Below, one piece after another: positions 7,123 to 16,097 of a DNA stretch of 64,000 nt. The DNA is from an uncultured Elusimicrobium sp. Lineage in GTDB: Bacteria > Elusimicrobiota > Elusimicrobia > Elusimicrobiales > Elusimicrobiaceae. The translations under genes and the position numbers were made by a program. Under the pieces are notes generated by a model. It worked only from the letters and a program-made list of their open reading frames with translations. It did not search any database and was not told the DNA's origin. Location of the stretch: NCBI GenBank assembly GCA_902797165.1, contig CADBRU010000008.1:62001-126000 (forward strand), in the 5' to 3' direction. Every line of letters begins with the position of its first letter. The first letter of the stretch is position 1.

Positions 7123-8907
7123 ATGTTTACTTACTCGCAAGTATATGATGTGTTGGTGATCGGAGGCGGACACGCAGGATGTGAAGCCGCGCTCGCGGCA
7201 GCCAAAACCGGCGCACGCACCTTACTGATGAGCCAAAATTTAGATACGTTGGCGCAAATGTCTTGCAATCCCTCTATCGGCGGTATTGCCAAGGGACAAA
7301 TTGTGCGCGAAATTGATGCCTTGGGCGGTGCTATGGGGCGTGTAACGGATGCCGCCGCCGTGCATTATCATATGCTTAATACCGGCAAAGGACCGGCCGT
7401 GCATTCTCCGCGGGTACAATGTGATAAGAAAACCTATCAATTTACCTATAAGCATATTGTGGAATTGCAACCCAATTTAGATTTAATTCAAGATGAAGCC
7501 GTGGAAATTGCTACGTCCGACAATAAAGTTTGCGGCGTGCGTACGCTGCGCAATACTTTTTATCAAGCCAAAACCGTGGTGCTCAGTACCGGTACTTTTT
7601 TGGGGGGGACGATTCATATCGGAGAAGAAATGTTCCCCGGCGGGCGTTATAATGATATGCCCAGCGTGCAACTGTCGGGTTCACTCAAACAAATCGGGCT
7701 ACATATTATTCGTTTCAAAACCGGTACGCCAATGCGTATCAATGCGCGCGGGGTAGATTTCTCTAAATTCCGTTTGCAACCGTCGGACAATCCGTTTCAA
7801 CCGATGTCGCATTTTACGGATGTAACCGAGCAAGCCAAACGTAAATTTTTATCCTGTTACATTACGCGCACAACGGAAGAAACCGATAAAATTTTGCGCG
7901 AAAATTTACACCGCTCCGCCATGTACAGCGGCAAAATTCATGCGTTAGGGCCGCGTTATTGTCCGTCGGTGGAAGACAAAACTAAAAAATTTCCGGATGT
8001 TAAAACGCACCCGTTGTTTTTAGAGCCGGAGGGAAATAATACCGAAGAGTATTATATTCAAGGTTTTTCTACCAGTTTGCCCGAAGACGTACAACGTGCG
8101 CTTTTAAAATCTGTTCCGGGGCTTGAAAATGCGTCCATTACGCGGGCGGGTTATGCGGTAGAATATGATTTCTCCGATCCGATGGATTTGTTCCCGTCTT
8201 TGGAAAGTAAAATTATTCCGGGGCTTTTTTGCGCGGGACAAATGAACGGTACTACCGGTTATGAAGAAGCCGGCGGACAAGGCTTTGTGGCGGGGGTAAA
8301 CGCGGCGCGTAAAACGCAAGGGAAAGAACCCTTTGTATTACGTCGCGATGAGGCTTATATTGGGGTACTCATTGATGATTTGGTAACCAAAGGTGTTAAT
8401 GAGCCGTACCGTATGTTTACTTCTCGGGCGGAATACCGCATTTTGCTGCGCAATGATAATGCGGATTTACGTTTGTGTCCGCATGGCTTTGCATTGGGTA
8501 CTTTAGACGAGAAATATAAACCCGCTTTTGAAAAATATGCACGTGAAGTAGCCTGTTTGAAAGAAAATTCACGTTACCAAGTAGATGAAACAAATTTGTA
8601 TCCGTGGAGTGCCGAGAAGGTGCGTTTTCACGTGGATGTACATCAAAAATATGCCGGCTATTATGATCGGAATAAAAAAGATGCGGAAAAGTTGGCCCTT
8701 GCCGATAATATCGTAATTCCGGAAGGATTCGACCCGTCAAGTGTAAAAGGACTGCTGTTTGAAACGAGTCAGAAATTAAAAACAGTTTGTCCGCGTACGT
8801 TGGGGCAGGCCTCACGCATCCCGGGCGTTACCCCGGCCGATGTGCAACTCTTAGCCATCCATATTGAGCGGTATCGGAGACTTAAACATGCAGAAAAAGT
8901 TGCTTGA
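7123..8907 (+). CDS. mnmG: tRNA uridine 5-carboxymethylaminomethyl modification enzyme MnmG
   Basis: 594 residues, slightly shorter than the usual 620-630. The N-terminal FAD-binding motif is GGGHAGCEAALAAAKTG; MSCNPSIGGIAKGQIVREIDALGG and GYEEAGGQGFVAGVNAA are diagnostic. MnmG is the FAD/NADH-dependent partner of MnmE in the MnmEG complex. The ATG directly follows the mnmE stop, and the end overlaps the rsmG start by 20 bases. Confidence 0.96.
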   Translation: MFTYSQVYDVLVIGGGHAGCEAALAAAKTGARTLLMSQNLDTLAQMSCNPSIGGIAKGQIVREIDALGGAMGRVTDAAAVHYHMLNTGKGPAVHSPRVQCDKKTYQFTYKHIVELQPNLDLIQDEAVEIATSDNKVCGVRTLRNTFYQAKTVVLSTGTFLGGTIHIGEEMFPGGRYNDMPSVQLSGSLKQIGLHIIRFKTGTPMRINARGVDFSKFRLQPSDNPFQPMSHFTDVTEQAKRKFLSCYITRTTEETDKILRENLHRSAMYSGKIHALGPRYCPSVEDKTKKFPDVKTHPLFLEPEGNNTEEYYIQGFSTSLPEDVQRALLKSVPGLENASITRAGYAVEYDFSDPMDLFPSLESKIIPGLFCAGQMNGTTGYEEAGGQGFVAGVNAARKTQGKEPFVLRRDEAYIGVLIDDLVTKGVNEPYRMFTSRAEYRILLRNDNADLRLCPHGFALGTLDEKYKPAFEKYAREVACLKENSRYQVDETNLYPWSAEKVRFHVDVHQKYAGYYDRNKKDAEKLALADNIVIPEGFDPSSVKGLLFETSQKLKTVCPRTLGQASRIPGVTPADVQLLAIHIERYRRLKHAEKVA

Positions 8908-9535
8908 TTTTGCCGCTTTGATGGGACTAAAACTGTCAGACCGTGCCGTCGATTTATTAGTGCAGTACGTTGAATTGGTTTGGCAGAAAAAAGATACACT
9001 TAATTTAACCAGTGTATCTGATAAAAATGAGATAATTACCCGCCATATTTGTGACGGGCTAGTAGCGGCAAATCTAGTGACTAAGGAATATAAGGGACAA
9101 AAAAATTTTACGGCGGCGGACATGGGTTGTGGAGCGGGGTATATCGGGCTTGTTATAGCCATTGTTTTGCCAGAGGTTAAAGTCGTTTTGGTGGAAAGTT
9201 TGCAGCGCAGATGTGCTTTTTTAAATTGGGCCATTATGAAATTAGGACTTACCAACGTGCAAGTTCTTTGTGTGCGGTTGGGACAGGCAGACGTCGGTTT
9301 ATTTGACATTGTTACCGAGCGCGCCATGGGGCAATTAGAGGCTATTTTCCCTTTGATAGTGCCCACGCTCAAAGAAAGCGGTCGTTTTTTGGCCTATCAA
9401 AGTGTGGGTAAGAGTGGTAATGAGCACTTGCCGCTGCAAATGCAAGTAAAAGAAGAAAAACCGTATATGTATCGTTTGCCCGACGAGCAAAAAGATCGTT
9501 ATATTAGGATATTTTTAAAACATGGACATCATTAA
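8888..9535 (+). CDS. rsmG: 16S rRNA (guanine527-N7)-methyltransferase RsmG
   Basis: 215 residues. The SAM-binding loop is visible as AADMGCGAGYIGLVIAI, with the family motif LNLTSV upstream and TERAMG in the middle. RsmG methylates N7 of G527 in 16S rRNA. I chose the ATG at 8888 rather than an upstream start because GGAGA lies 7 bases before it and the protein then has normal family length. It overlaps mnmG and the following peptidase gene. In many genomes parA-parB follow; here they do not. Confidence 0.93.
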   Translation: MQKKLLDFAALMGLKLSDRAVDLLVQYVELVWQKKDTLNLTSVSDKNEIITRHICDGLVAANLVTKEYKGQKNFTAADMGCGAGYIGLVIAIVLPEVKVVLVESLQRRCAFLNWAIMKLGLTNVQVLCVRLGQADVGLFDIVTERAMGQLEAIFPLIVPTLKESGRFLAYQSVGKSGNEHLPLQMQVKEEKPYMYRLPDEQKDRYIRIFLKHGHH

Positions 9536-10805
9536 ACAAATTACTTTTCTTTTGTGGGTTTTGGTGATTGTAATACTTACCCCGATCGTGTTGCGCCATT
9601 TTGATATAGACGTAAAAACAGTCTACAGAAAGGTTTTGTTCTTGGATGATTCATCTGATAACGTAGCCAAACGAGATGCTTTGGCAAGCCCTAAAACAGA
9701 ATTAAAATCCGAAGTTTTTAATGAACTATTTCAAAACAGCAGCGCAGAAGAAACCCCGGAGCAAAAGGAGCAAGCCCAAAAAGAATTTGAAAAAATGATG
9801 GCAGGGTTGAAAAAAGACGAGGCAGCCCAGTATCCGCAAGACCATTTAATGCAAGAAATATCCGGTATTCCTATGCCTTTTAGGCATGAAAAGGGCGCAG
9901 AGCATAAAGTGCATTTCTTGCCGCCGCCGCCGGGTTTTGCCACGGCCGAAACGTTTAGTTATCTGGTTTATCGTGAAAAGCCGCCCATCAGCGAAAAATT
10001 GAAAAAAGTATTAGACACTATCCACGGGAATTTGATGTTGGATCTAACGCCGTTTACGTTAATTAATAAACCGGATAAGATCCTGGTTATGTTGTTTGAC
10101 AATCGGAATAGTTACATGAATTACACAAAGCGTCCGGCGTGGTCGGGGGCGGCCTCTGATTTGCGTTCGGACACGATGTACGTCTTGGAAGGACCTAATT
10201 TTTATTCTCTTTCCGTGCATGAATTAACCCATTTGTATTTTGACGGTTATTTCTTGCCGTCTATTTCTCCGCTTTGGCTTTCGGAAGGAATTGCAGTATA
10301 TATGCAAATTTTTGCAACTAAAAAGAAACCCGGGTGGTTAGATCCGTCTTTGGAGCGTATTTTGGAAGGGGAATATATTCCGCTGGAACAAATGATGCAA
10401 ATGGACGATATATCTTCCTTATCCAGTCATCAGGCGGAATTGTGGTATACGCAAGCCTACAGCGTGGTGGACTATTTATTAAATAGCCGCAGCCGAGATG
10501 AATTTTATCATTTTTCTAATGAACTTAAAGCCGGCACTCCGGCACATTCGGCCCTGTATCGTGCGTATGGGATGCCATTTACCAAGATTTCGGTTTTACA
10601 AAACGTGTGGTTGCATGATTTAAGCCGTAAAATGGGGGCTCAGACGGGTACGTCCCGCCGCAATGTGCCGGCGGAAGTGCTTTCTTCCACCCAAACGGTT
10701 CGGGTACCTGTTAAGCAAACTACCGCGCAGCCCAGTCAACCGCAGAAAACGGTTATCCCGAAATTAAAAATGGTAGAAACAAATGGCTATAAGGGGAACT
10801 TTTGA
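9522..10805 (+). CDS. membrane-anchored gluzincin (peptidase MA-like) metalloprotease
   Basis: 427 residues. One N-terminal membrane segment (about 6-25) is followed by a low-complexity Glu/Lys/Gln linker, a domain with the zinc motif HELTH (233-237) and a second Glu at 255 in LWLSEGIAVY, 18 residues downstream, which fits a gluzincin active site of the peptidase-MA type. A Pro/Thr/Gln-rich tail ends the protein. It probably acts on periplasmic proteins; the substrate is unknown. The start overlaps rsmG by 14 bases, and its stop lies one base before the rsmH start, so it is tightly embedded between two rRNA methyltransferase genes and may be co-expressed with the division cluster. Confidence 0.75.
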   Translation: MDIIKQITFLLWVLVIVILTPIVLRHFDIDVKTVYRKVLFLDDSSDNVAKRDALASPKTELKSEVFNELFQNSSAEETPEQKEQAQKEFEKMMAGLKKDEAAQYPQDHLMQEISGIPMPFRHEKGAEHKVHFLPPPPGFATAETFSYLVYREKPPISEKLKKVLDTIHGNLMLDLTPFTLINKPDKILVMLFDNRNSYMNYTKRPAWSGAASDLRSDTMYVLEGPNFYSLSVHELTHLYFDGYFLPSISPLWLSEGIAVYMQIFATKKKPGWLDPSLERILEGEYIPLEQMMQMDDISSLSSHQAELWYTQAYSVVDYLLNSRSRDEFYHFSNELKAGTPAHSALYRAYGMPFTKISVLQNVWLHDLSRKMGAQTGTSRRNVPAEVLSSTQTVRVPVKQTTAQPSQPQKTVIPKLKMVETNGYKGNF

Positions 10806-10806
10806 T

Positions 10807-11685
10807 ATGACGACATGGACACACATTCCCATTTTAGCAGAGCCAATAGCAGATTTATTATTGCGCAAAGAAAACGGTACTTATATGGACGGTACGCTAG
10901 GGCTTGGCGGTCATACTAAATTATTTTTAAGCCGCCTAGGTCCAAAGGCTCGTATATTCGGATTTGATAAAGATGAAGAAGCCTTGCAAATGGCACGGGA
11001 ACGGGTGGCGGATGAGCGTTTAATTGCCATTCATGCTTCCTATACACAAGCGCCGGAGGAATTGCGTGCTAGAGGAGTGGAAGGAGTAGACGGTGCCTTG
11101 TTTGACTTGGGGCTTAGTTCTTATCAGTTAGATAATCCGGCGCGCGGATTTAGTCTGCTGCGCAATGGTCCTTTGGATATGCGTTTTGATCTATCGGCTG
11201 ATTTGACGGCCGAAAAAATTGTTAATGAGTGGGGACTTGCGGAATTAGAGCGTATTATCACAGATTACGGTGAAGATCGTCATGCACATGCTATTGCCAT
11301 GGCCATTATGGCTGCGCGCAGAGAAGGAAGAATCGATACTACTTTTAAATTGAAAAATATTGTGGAAACGGTGGTGCACGGACGTGGGAAAATTCATCCG
11401 GCTACGCAAACTTTTCAGGCGTTGCGTATCGCTGTAAACGAGGAACTGGTCTGCGTGGAAAAAATTACGGATTTGCTTGATAAAATTATTTTGCCCGGCG
11501 GTCGTGCGGCTATTTTAACCTTTCATTCCTTGGAAGATAGATTAGTAAAGTTGCATTTCAAAGGACTGGTAGAGACGGGCAAGTGGCAACTGGTCAATAA
11601 ACATGTTATAGTGCCGGAATTTGCCGAAATAAAACATAATTCCCGGGCACGCAGTGCTAAATTGCGAGTGATAGAAAAATTATGA
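10807..11685 (+). CDS. rsmH: 16S rRNA (cytosine1402-N4)-methyltransferase RsmH
   Basis: 292 residues. MraW signatures are MDGTLGLGGHTKLFLSRL, FDLGLSSYQLDNPARGFS, MRFD, RIAVNEEL and ILTFHSLEDRLVK. It methylates N4 of C1402 in 16S rRNA and typically heads the division/cell-wall cluster, as here. An earlier in-frame start is possible, but the ATG at 10807 has AAGGGGAA upstream and directly follows the peptidase stop. mraZ, its common partner, is absent. It overlaps ftsL by 4 bases. Confidence 0.95.
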   Translation: MTTWTHIPILAEPIADLLLRKENGTYMDGTLGLGGHTKLFLSRLGPKARIFGFDKDEEALQMARERVADERLIAIHASYTQAPEELRARGVEGVDGALFDLGLSSYQLDNPARGFSLLRNGPLDMRFDLSADLTAEKIVNEWGLAELERIITDYGEDRHAHAIAMAIMAARREGRIDTTFKLKNIVETVVHGRGKIHPATQTFQALRIAVNEELVCVEKITDLLDKIILPGGRAAILTFHSLEDRLVKLHFKGLVETGKWQLVNKHVIVPEFAEIKHNSRARSAKLRVIEKL

Positions 11686-11936
11686 AATTGTTTAAACTGG
11701 TTTTCTTTTTAAGTCTTTTAATATTCGGAATTGTGGTGATGCGCAGCGAAGTCAACCGTTCCGGGCGCGCTATCGGAAAACTGCGCAACGAAGTGGAAAT
11801 TAAAGAAGCGCGCAATCAATATTTAAAATTAGAAACACAACGATTATTGGGACCGGAAGAAATTATGCGCATAGGTCAAGAAAAATTGCATTTGCGCAGA
11901 ACGCCGCCGAGCCAAATTGTAAAATTGGAAAAGTAA
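11682..11936 (+). CDS. ftsL: cell division protein FtsL-like
   Basis: 84 residues: one N-terminal transmembrane helix (about 4-20) and a charged coiled-coil stretch rich in Glu/Lys/Arg/Asn, ending with EEIMRIGQEKLHLRRTPPSQI, the usual FtsL/DivIC tail. FtsL is a bitopic scaffold that links FtsQ/FtsB to FtsW-FtsI. Sequence conservation in this family is poor, so the call leans on topology and on position between rsmH and ftsI. Confidence 0.8.
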   Translation: MKLFKLVFFLSLLIFGIVVMRSEVNRSGRAIGKLRNEVEIKEARNQYLKLETQRLLGPEEIMRIGQEKLHLRRTPPSQIVKLEK

Positions 11937-13643
11937 ATGTTACGTCTGAGAACTTCGTTTGCATATAATGCCAAAGCCCGCATGAAAATATGTGGGTGGT
12001 GTGTGTTGGCTTTGGCCGTATTAATTTGCGGAAAATTATTTTATATGCAAACTTTTCAGCACGAAGAATTTGCCAGTAAAACAGAACGTACGATTTATAA
12101 TTATTTAAAAGAAGATCGTTTGCGCGGGCAGATTTACGACGTAAAAGGCCGTGCTTTGGCAGAATCGGTGCGGACGCATTCGTGCGGCATCAGTAAGCGT
12201 TATGTACAAAATGAAAATGAAACGATTAAATTTTTGGTAGATACGTTGGGCTTGTCTAAAAAGGAATTGGAAAAGAAATTTAAAGGAACTCAAAAATTCT
12301 TCTTTGTGGCTAAAAAGATAAAACCGGATGTATATACCAATTTGGCACCGGTATTGCGCACGCCGTTGGGACAAGGGTTGGAAGTAACGCCGGAATATGA
12401 ACGTATCCATCCGTATGGTAGTAGCGCTATCGATTTGTTGGGTATGGCCAATTCTAAAAATTTAGGTTTATCCGGTTTGGAGCAGATGTTTAATGACGAA
12501 CTAAGCCAAGATATCAGTAAACGCCGTGCCAGACGTTCCAGCCGCGGGGAAGTTATTTATGACCGCAGTTTGAAAGAGGAAAAATCGGTAGGGAATTTAT
12601 ATCTGACTATAGACATGTTGGCCCAATATTATGCCGAAACCGCTTTGGATAAAGCGGTGAAAGATTATGAACCCGAACACGGTATTATTTTGGTGCAGCA
12701 GCCTACGACGGGTCGCATTTTGGCCGCCGCCTCTTATCCGCGTAAAGACGGACAATCTTTGCCTTTCCAATTTACATATGAGCCGGGCTCTACTTTTAAA
12801 ACGATTGCTGTTGTGTCTGCCTTGGATGCCGGATCTGTATCTATACATGATGCTATTGATATGGAACATAGAAGTTGGGACGTGGCCAAAGGTTTTACGA
12901 TTAAGGATAAACAACACAAAAAAGATTATATGACGATCCCGGAAATTATGGCGGTATCTTCCAATATCGGCGCGGGGAAAATAGCGTTAGAACTGGGGGC
13001 TAAAAATTTGTTTTATTATATTACGGCTTTCGGATTCGGAACGAAAACCGATATCAACTTTAATGGGGAATCAAAAGGGCATGTGCCGCCTTATACTGAA
13101 TGGACGAAGGTGGACACCGTCACGAAAGGGTACGGATATGGTATTTCTTTAACTCCGATACAACTAATAGGGGCTTATTCCGCCATTGCTAACGGCGGCT
13201 GGCTCATGCAACCCCATTTAATAGATCATATCGAATATCCGAATGGGAAAATAGAGAAAAAAGCCAAAGTGCAAAAAATACGCCAAGTAATTAAACCGGA
13301 AACCGTGGCTACTATGAAGAAAGTGTTGGAGCATGTAGTTTTGGAAGGGTCCGGCACAAAGGCCAAAGTGCCCGGTTACAGTGTGGCGGGCAAGACGGGT
13401 ACGGCAGAAAAGTTGTCTAAGGAAGGCGGTTATGCCAAACGCCGCCACGTGGTGTCTTTTTGCGGTTTTACTCCGATAGAGGATCCGCGATTTACGATTT
13501 TGGTTATTTTAGATAATCCCGCCAAATATACATTCGGCGGTACGGCAGCCGCCCCTGTATTTAAGGAAGTGGCTGAGGGGTTATTAGCCATGGAGGGGGT
13601 ACCTATGGACGAGCCGGAAACTGTACCTCAGAAAAAGAAATAA
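11937..13643 (+). CDS. ftsI: septal peptidoglycan transpeptidase FtsI (PBP3-like)
   Basis: 568 residues, class B penicillin-binding protein. N-terminal membrane anchor (about 18-38); dimerisation domain with RGQIYDVKGRALAES; transpeptidase domain with active-site Ser285 in STFK (285-288), SSN (341-343) and KTG (486-488). It cross-links septal peptidoglycan with its glycosyltransferase partner FtsW, encoded downstream. There is no PASTA domain. The ATG directly follows the ftsL stop. Directly downstream is murF; the usual murE between them is missing. Confidence 0.93.
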   Translation: MLRLRTSFAYNAKARMKICGWCVLALAVLICGKLFYMQTFQHEEFASKTERTIYNYLKEDRLRGQIYDVKGRALAESVRTHSCGISKRYVQNENETIKFLVDTLGLSKKELEKKFKGTQKFFFVAKKIKPDVYTNLAPVLRTPLGQGLEVTPEYERIHPYGSSAIDLLGMANSKNLGLSGLEQMFNDELSQDISKRRARRSSRGEVIYDRSLKEEKSVGNLYLTIDMLAQYYAETALDKAVKDYEPEHGIILVQQPTTGRILAAASYPRKDGQSLPFQFTYEPGSTFKTIAVVSALDAGSVSIHDAIDMEHRSWDVAKGFTIKDKQHKKDYMTIPEIMAVSSNIGAGKIALELGAKNLFYYITAFGFGTKTDINFNGESKGHVPPYTEWTKVDTVTKGYGYGISLTPIQLIGAYSAIANGGWLMQPHLIDHIEYPNGKIEKKAKVQKIRQVIKPETVATMKKVLEHVVLEGSGTKAKVPGYSVAGKTGTAEKLSKEGGYAKRRHVVSFCGFTPIEDPRFTILVILDNPAKYTFGGTAAAPVFKEVAEGLLAMEGVPMDEPETVPQKKK

Positions 13644-13661
13644 GGATTTGAAGGAGAGATT

Positions 13662-14999
13662 ATGAAATTGAACTTGTCTTTACAAAAATTAGCCTCGGTA
13701 ACGGGAGGCACATTGCATGCAAAAGATCCCGAACGCAAAATTCAATCTTTTGTGACGGATAGCCGCGTAGTAGGCCCCGGTGATACCTTTTGGGCACTGA
13801 AGGGAAATGCGCATGATGCACATGATTTTATTGCAGACGTAATTAAAAAAGGTGCCACCTTGGTGGTGGGGGAAACCGGGCGCTTGTCTGCTTGTAAAAA
13901 TATAGATACTTTAGAAGTAAAAAATACGTTAGTAGCCTTACAGGAATTAGCCAAATATCATCGTTTAAATCACGTATTAAAAGTAGCGGCTATCACGGGT
14001 TCCAACGGTAAAAGTACGACCAAACAAATGCTTAAATCTATTTGTTTGCAAGCCGGAGAAACCATTGCGAATATGGGCAATTTCAATAATCAGTTTGGGG
14101 TGCCGTTTTCTTTACTGGAAATACAACCGAAACATCAGTATGGCGTTTTTGAATTAGGGGCGTCTCACCCGGGAGATATTGCCGAAACGGCCAATTTAGT
14201 GGTGCCGGATGTGGCCGTAATTACCAATGTGTCTGCGGCTCATTTGGAATTTTTTAAAGATTTGGAAACTGTATATAAGACCAAGACGGAAATTGTAAAT
14301 GCGTTACCCTCGACGGGTATACTGGTTTACAATGCAGATGATCCGCTGCTGGCGCGTTTGGAGAACTATAAGGGCAAATCTATTTCCTTTGGATTTAGCC
14401 CACGTGCAGATTTACGTATTTTAGATACCGAAGATTTTTCCTTTACGTATAAAAATGAGGCCTATGTGATTAAGTTACATTTGGAGCGGCATAATAAATT
14501 AAATGCCGCCGCCGCCTGTGCCGCCGCTATTGGTTTAGGTATTTATATGGACAAAATCCGTGAAGGGCTGCTTTGTTTTACTCCCATGCCCATGCGTATG
14601 GAAAGAGTGCAGAGAGGGGAAACAACCTTTATTTTGGATTGTTATAATGCCAATCCGGCCAGCATGCAAAATGCCTTGGGGCTTTTGGGAAAAGAATGTA
14701 ATACCCCGCGTATGGCCGTGCTGGGAGATATGAAAGAATTGGGGGCTACTTCCAAAGAATATCATCGTTTGGTAGCCCATTGGTTACTGGAAAACAAAAT
14801 TGATTATGCGTTTTTAGCAGGTAAAGAAATGAAGTATGCCGCGGATATCCTAAAGGGAAATACCGCTATCAAACTGTTTTATGCAGAGCAACCCTCTGCT
14901 TGGACGGGAGATCTGAAAAAATTGATTGCAAAAGGCGGTGTGTGCTTGCTCAAAGCCTCCCGCAGTATGCAATTTGAAAATATCATGAAGGAGATATAA
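13662..14999 (+). CDS. murF: UDP-N-acetylmuramoyl-tripeptide--D-Ala-D-Ala ligase MurF
   Basis: 445 residues with Mur ligase architecture: an N-terminal substrate domain with VTDSRVVGPGDTFWALKG, an ATP-binding loop AITGSNGKSTTKQML, NFNNQFGVPFSLLE, ELGASHPGDI, and the C-terminal domain with DCYNANPASMQNAL and VLGDMKELG. FNNxxGxP and DxYNAxPxS are typical of MurF rather than MurE. It adds D-Ala-D-Ala to the UDP-MurNAc-tripeptide in the cytoplasm. AAGGAGAG precedes the start. It lies directly before mraY. Confidence 0.94.
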   Translation: MKLNLSLQKLASVTGGTLHAKDPERKIQSFVTDSRVVGPGDTFWALKGNAHDAHDFIADVIKKGATLVVGETGRLSACKNIDTLEVKNTLVALQELAKYHRLNHVLKVAAITGSNGKSTTKQMLKSICLQAGETIANMGNFNNQFGVPFSLLEIQPKHQYGVFELGASHPGDIAETANLVVPDVAVITNVSAAHLEFFKDLETVYKTKTEIVNALPSTGILVYNADDPLLARLENYKGKSISFGFSPRADLRILDTEDFSFTYKNEAYVIKLHLERHNKLNAAAACAAAIGLGIYMDKIREGLLCFTPMPMRMERVQRGETTFILDCYNANPASMQNALGLLGKECNTPRMAVLGDMKELGATSKEYHRLVAHWLLENKIDYAFLAGKEMKYAADILKGNTAIKLFYAEQPSAWTGDLKKLIAKGGVCLLKASRSMQFENIMKEI

Positions 15000-15002
15000 G
15001 CC

Positions 15003-16088
15003 ATGTTATACTACCTGTCGTTATTCAAAGATGATATTAGTTTTTTAAATATCTTCAATTACATTACCTTTCGTACCGGTGGTGCAATTGTAACTGCGTT
15101 TTTTCTTTCGCTGTTGTTAGGCCCGAGTTTGGTTTCCAGACTACGTGCCTTAAAAATACAACAAATCGAACGGCAATACGGCCCGGCATCTCACTTAGCC
15201 AAAAACGGAACACCGACAATGGGCGGCCTGTTAATCTTGATTAGTTTACTAGTGAGTGTTTTCTTTTGGGCGCGTTTAGACAATGCATATATCGGACTCA
15301 TGTTATTTACGACGGTATGTTTGGCATTTGCCGGTATATTGGACGATTACACCAAATTAATCAAACATAATCCCGAAGGCATTGCCTCTTCGGTTAAATT
15401 GACGATTCAATTAATTACCGCCGTGGGCGTGGTGGGATATTTGGCCTTTAATCCGCCTAACGGGGAATATACGACTTCTTTGATTATTCCGTATATGAGC
15501 AAGACATTTATTAATTTGTCTGTCTTTTACTTTGCGTTTTCTATGCTTGTTATCGTGGGGTCTTCCAATGCAACTAATTTGACCGACGGTTTAGACGGCC
15601 TTGCAAGTGGTTGTATGGTGTTTGCCGCGGTTGCCTATGCGGTATTTGCATACTTGGCGGGTAACATTAATTTCGCGGAATACTTGAAAATTATTTATGT
15701 GCCCGGCGCCGGTGAAATTACGGTTTTTCTGGGAGCATTGATCGGGGCTTGTTTGGGTTTCTTGTGGTTTAATGCATATCCGGCCAGTGTATTTATGGGA
15801 GATACAAGTTCGTTATTTTTGGGCGGTGTATTGGGTACTGCCGCCTTGTGTGTAAAACAAGAATTATTGTTGCCGATCGCCGGCGGAATCTTTGTAATTG
15901 AAACCGTTTCCGTGATGCTACAAATGACTTATTTTAAAGTCACTCATGGTAAACGTTTGTTCAAAATGGCACCGATACATCACCATTTTGAATTAAGCGG
16001 TGTGCCGGAATCAAAGGTAATTGTGCGTTTTTGGATTATGGGGGCTATGTTGATGTTATTATCCCTTGCCTCCTTAAAGATTCGTTAA
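15003..16088 (+). CDS. mraY: phospho-N-acetylmuramoyl-pentapeptide-transferase MraY
   Basis: 361 residues, about ten transmembrane helices. Diagnostic motifs: KNGTPTMGGLLIL, the catalytic Asp pair in GILDDYTKL, NATNLTDGLDGLA, NAYPASVFMGDTSS and APIHHHFEL. MraY moves phospho-MurNAc-pentapeptide to undecaprenyl phosphate, giving lipid I at the inner membrane. It follows murF and precedes ftsW. Confidence 0.96.
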   Translation: MLYYLSLFKDDISFLNIFNYITFRTGGAIVTAFFLSLLLGPSLVSRLRALKIQQIERQYGPASHLAKNGTPTMGGLLILISLLVSVFFWARLDNAYIGLMLFTTVCLAFAGILDDYTKLIKHNPEGIASSVKLTIQLITAVGVVGYLAFNPPNGEYTTSLIIPYMSKTFINLSVFYFAFSMLVIVGSSNATNLTDGLDGLASGCMVFAAVAYAVFAYLAGNINFAEYLKIIYVPGAGEITVFLGALIGACLGFLWFNAYPASVFMGDTSSLFLGGVLGTAALCVKQELLLPIAGGIFVIETVSVMLQMTYFKVTHGKRLFKMAPIHHHFELSGVPESKVIVRFWIMGAMLMLLSLASLKIR

Positions 16089-16097
16089 GAGAAGATT

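Noticed and set aside
13643-13662. Frameshifted or remnant murE between ftsI and murF
   Set aside because: The gap is only 18 bases; there is no room for a remnant.
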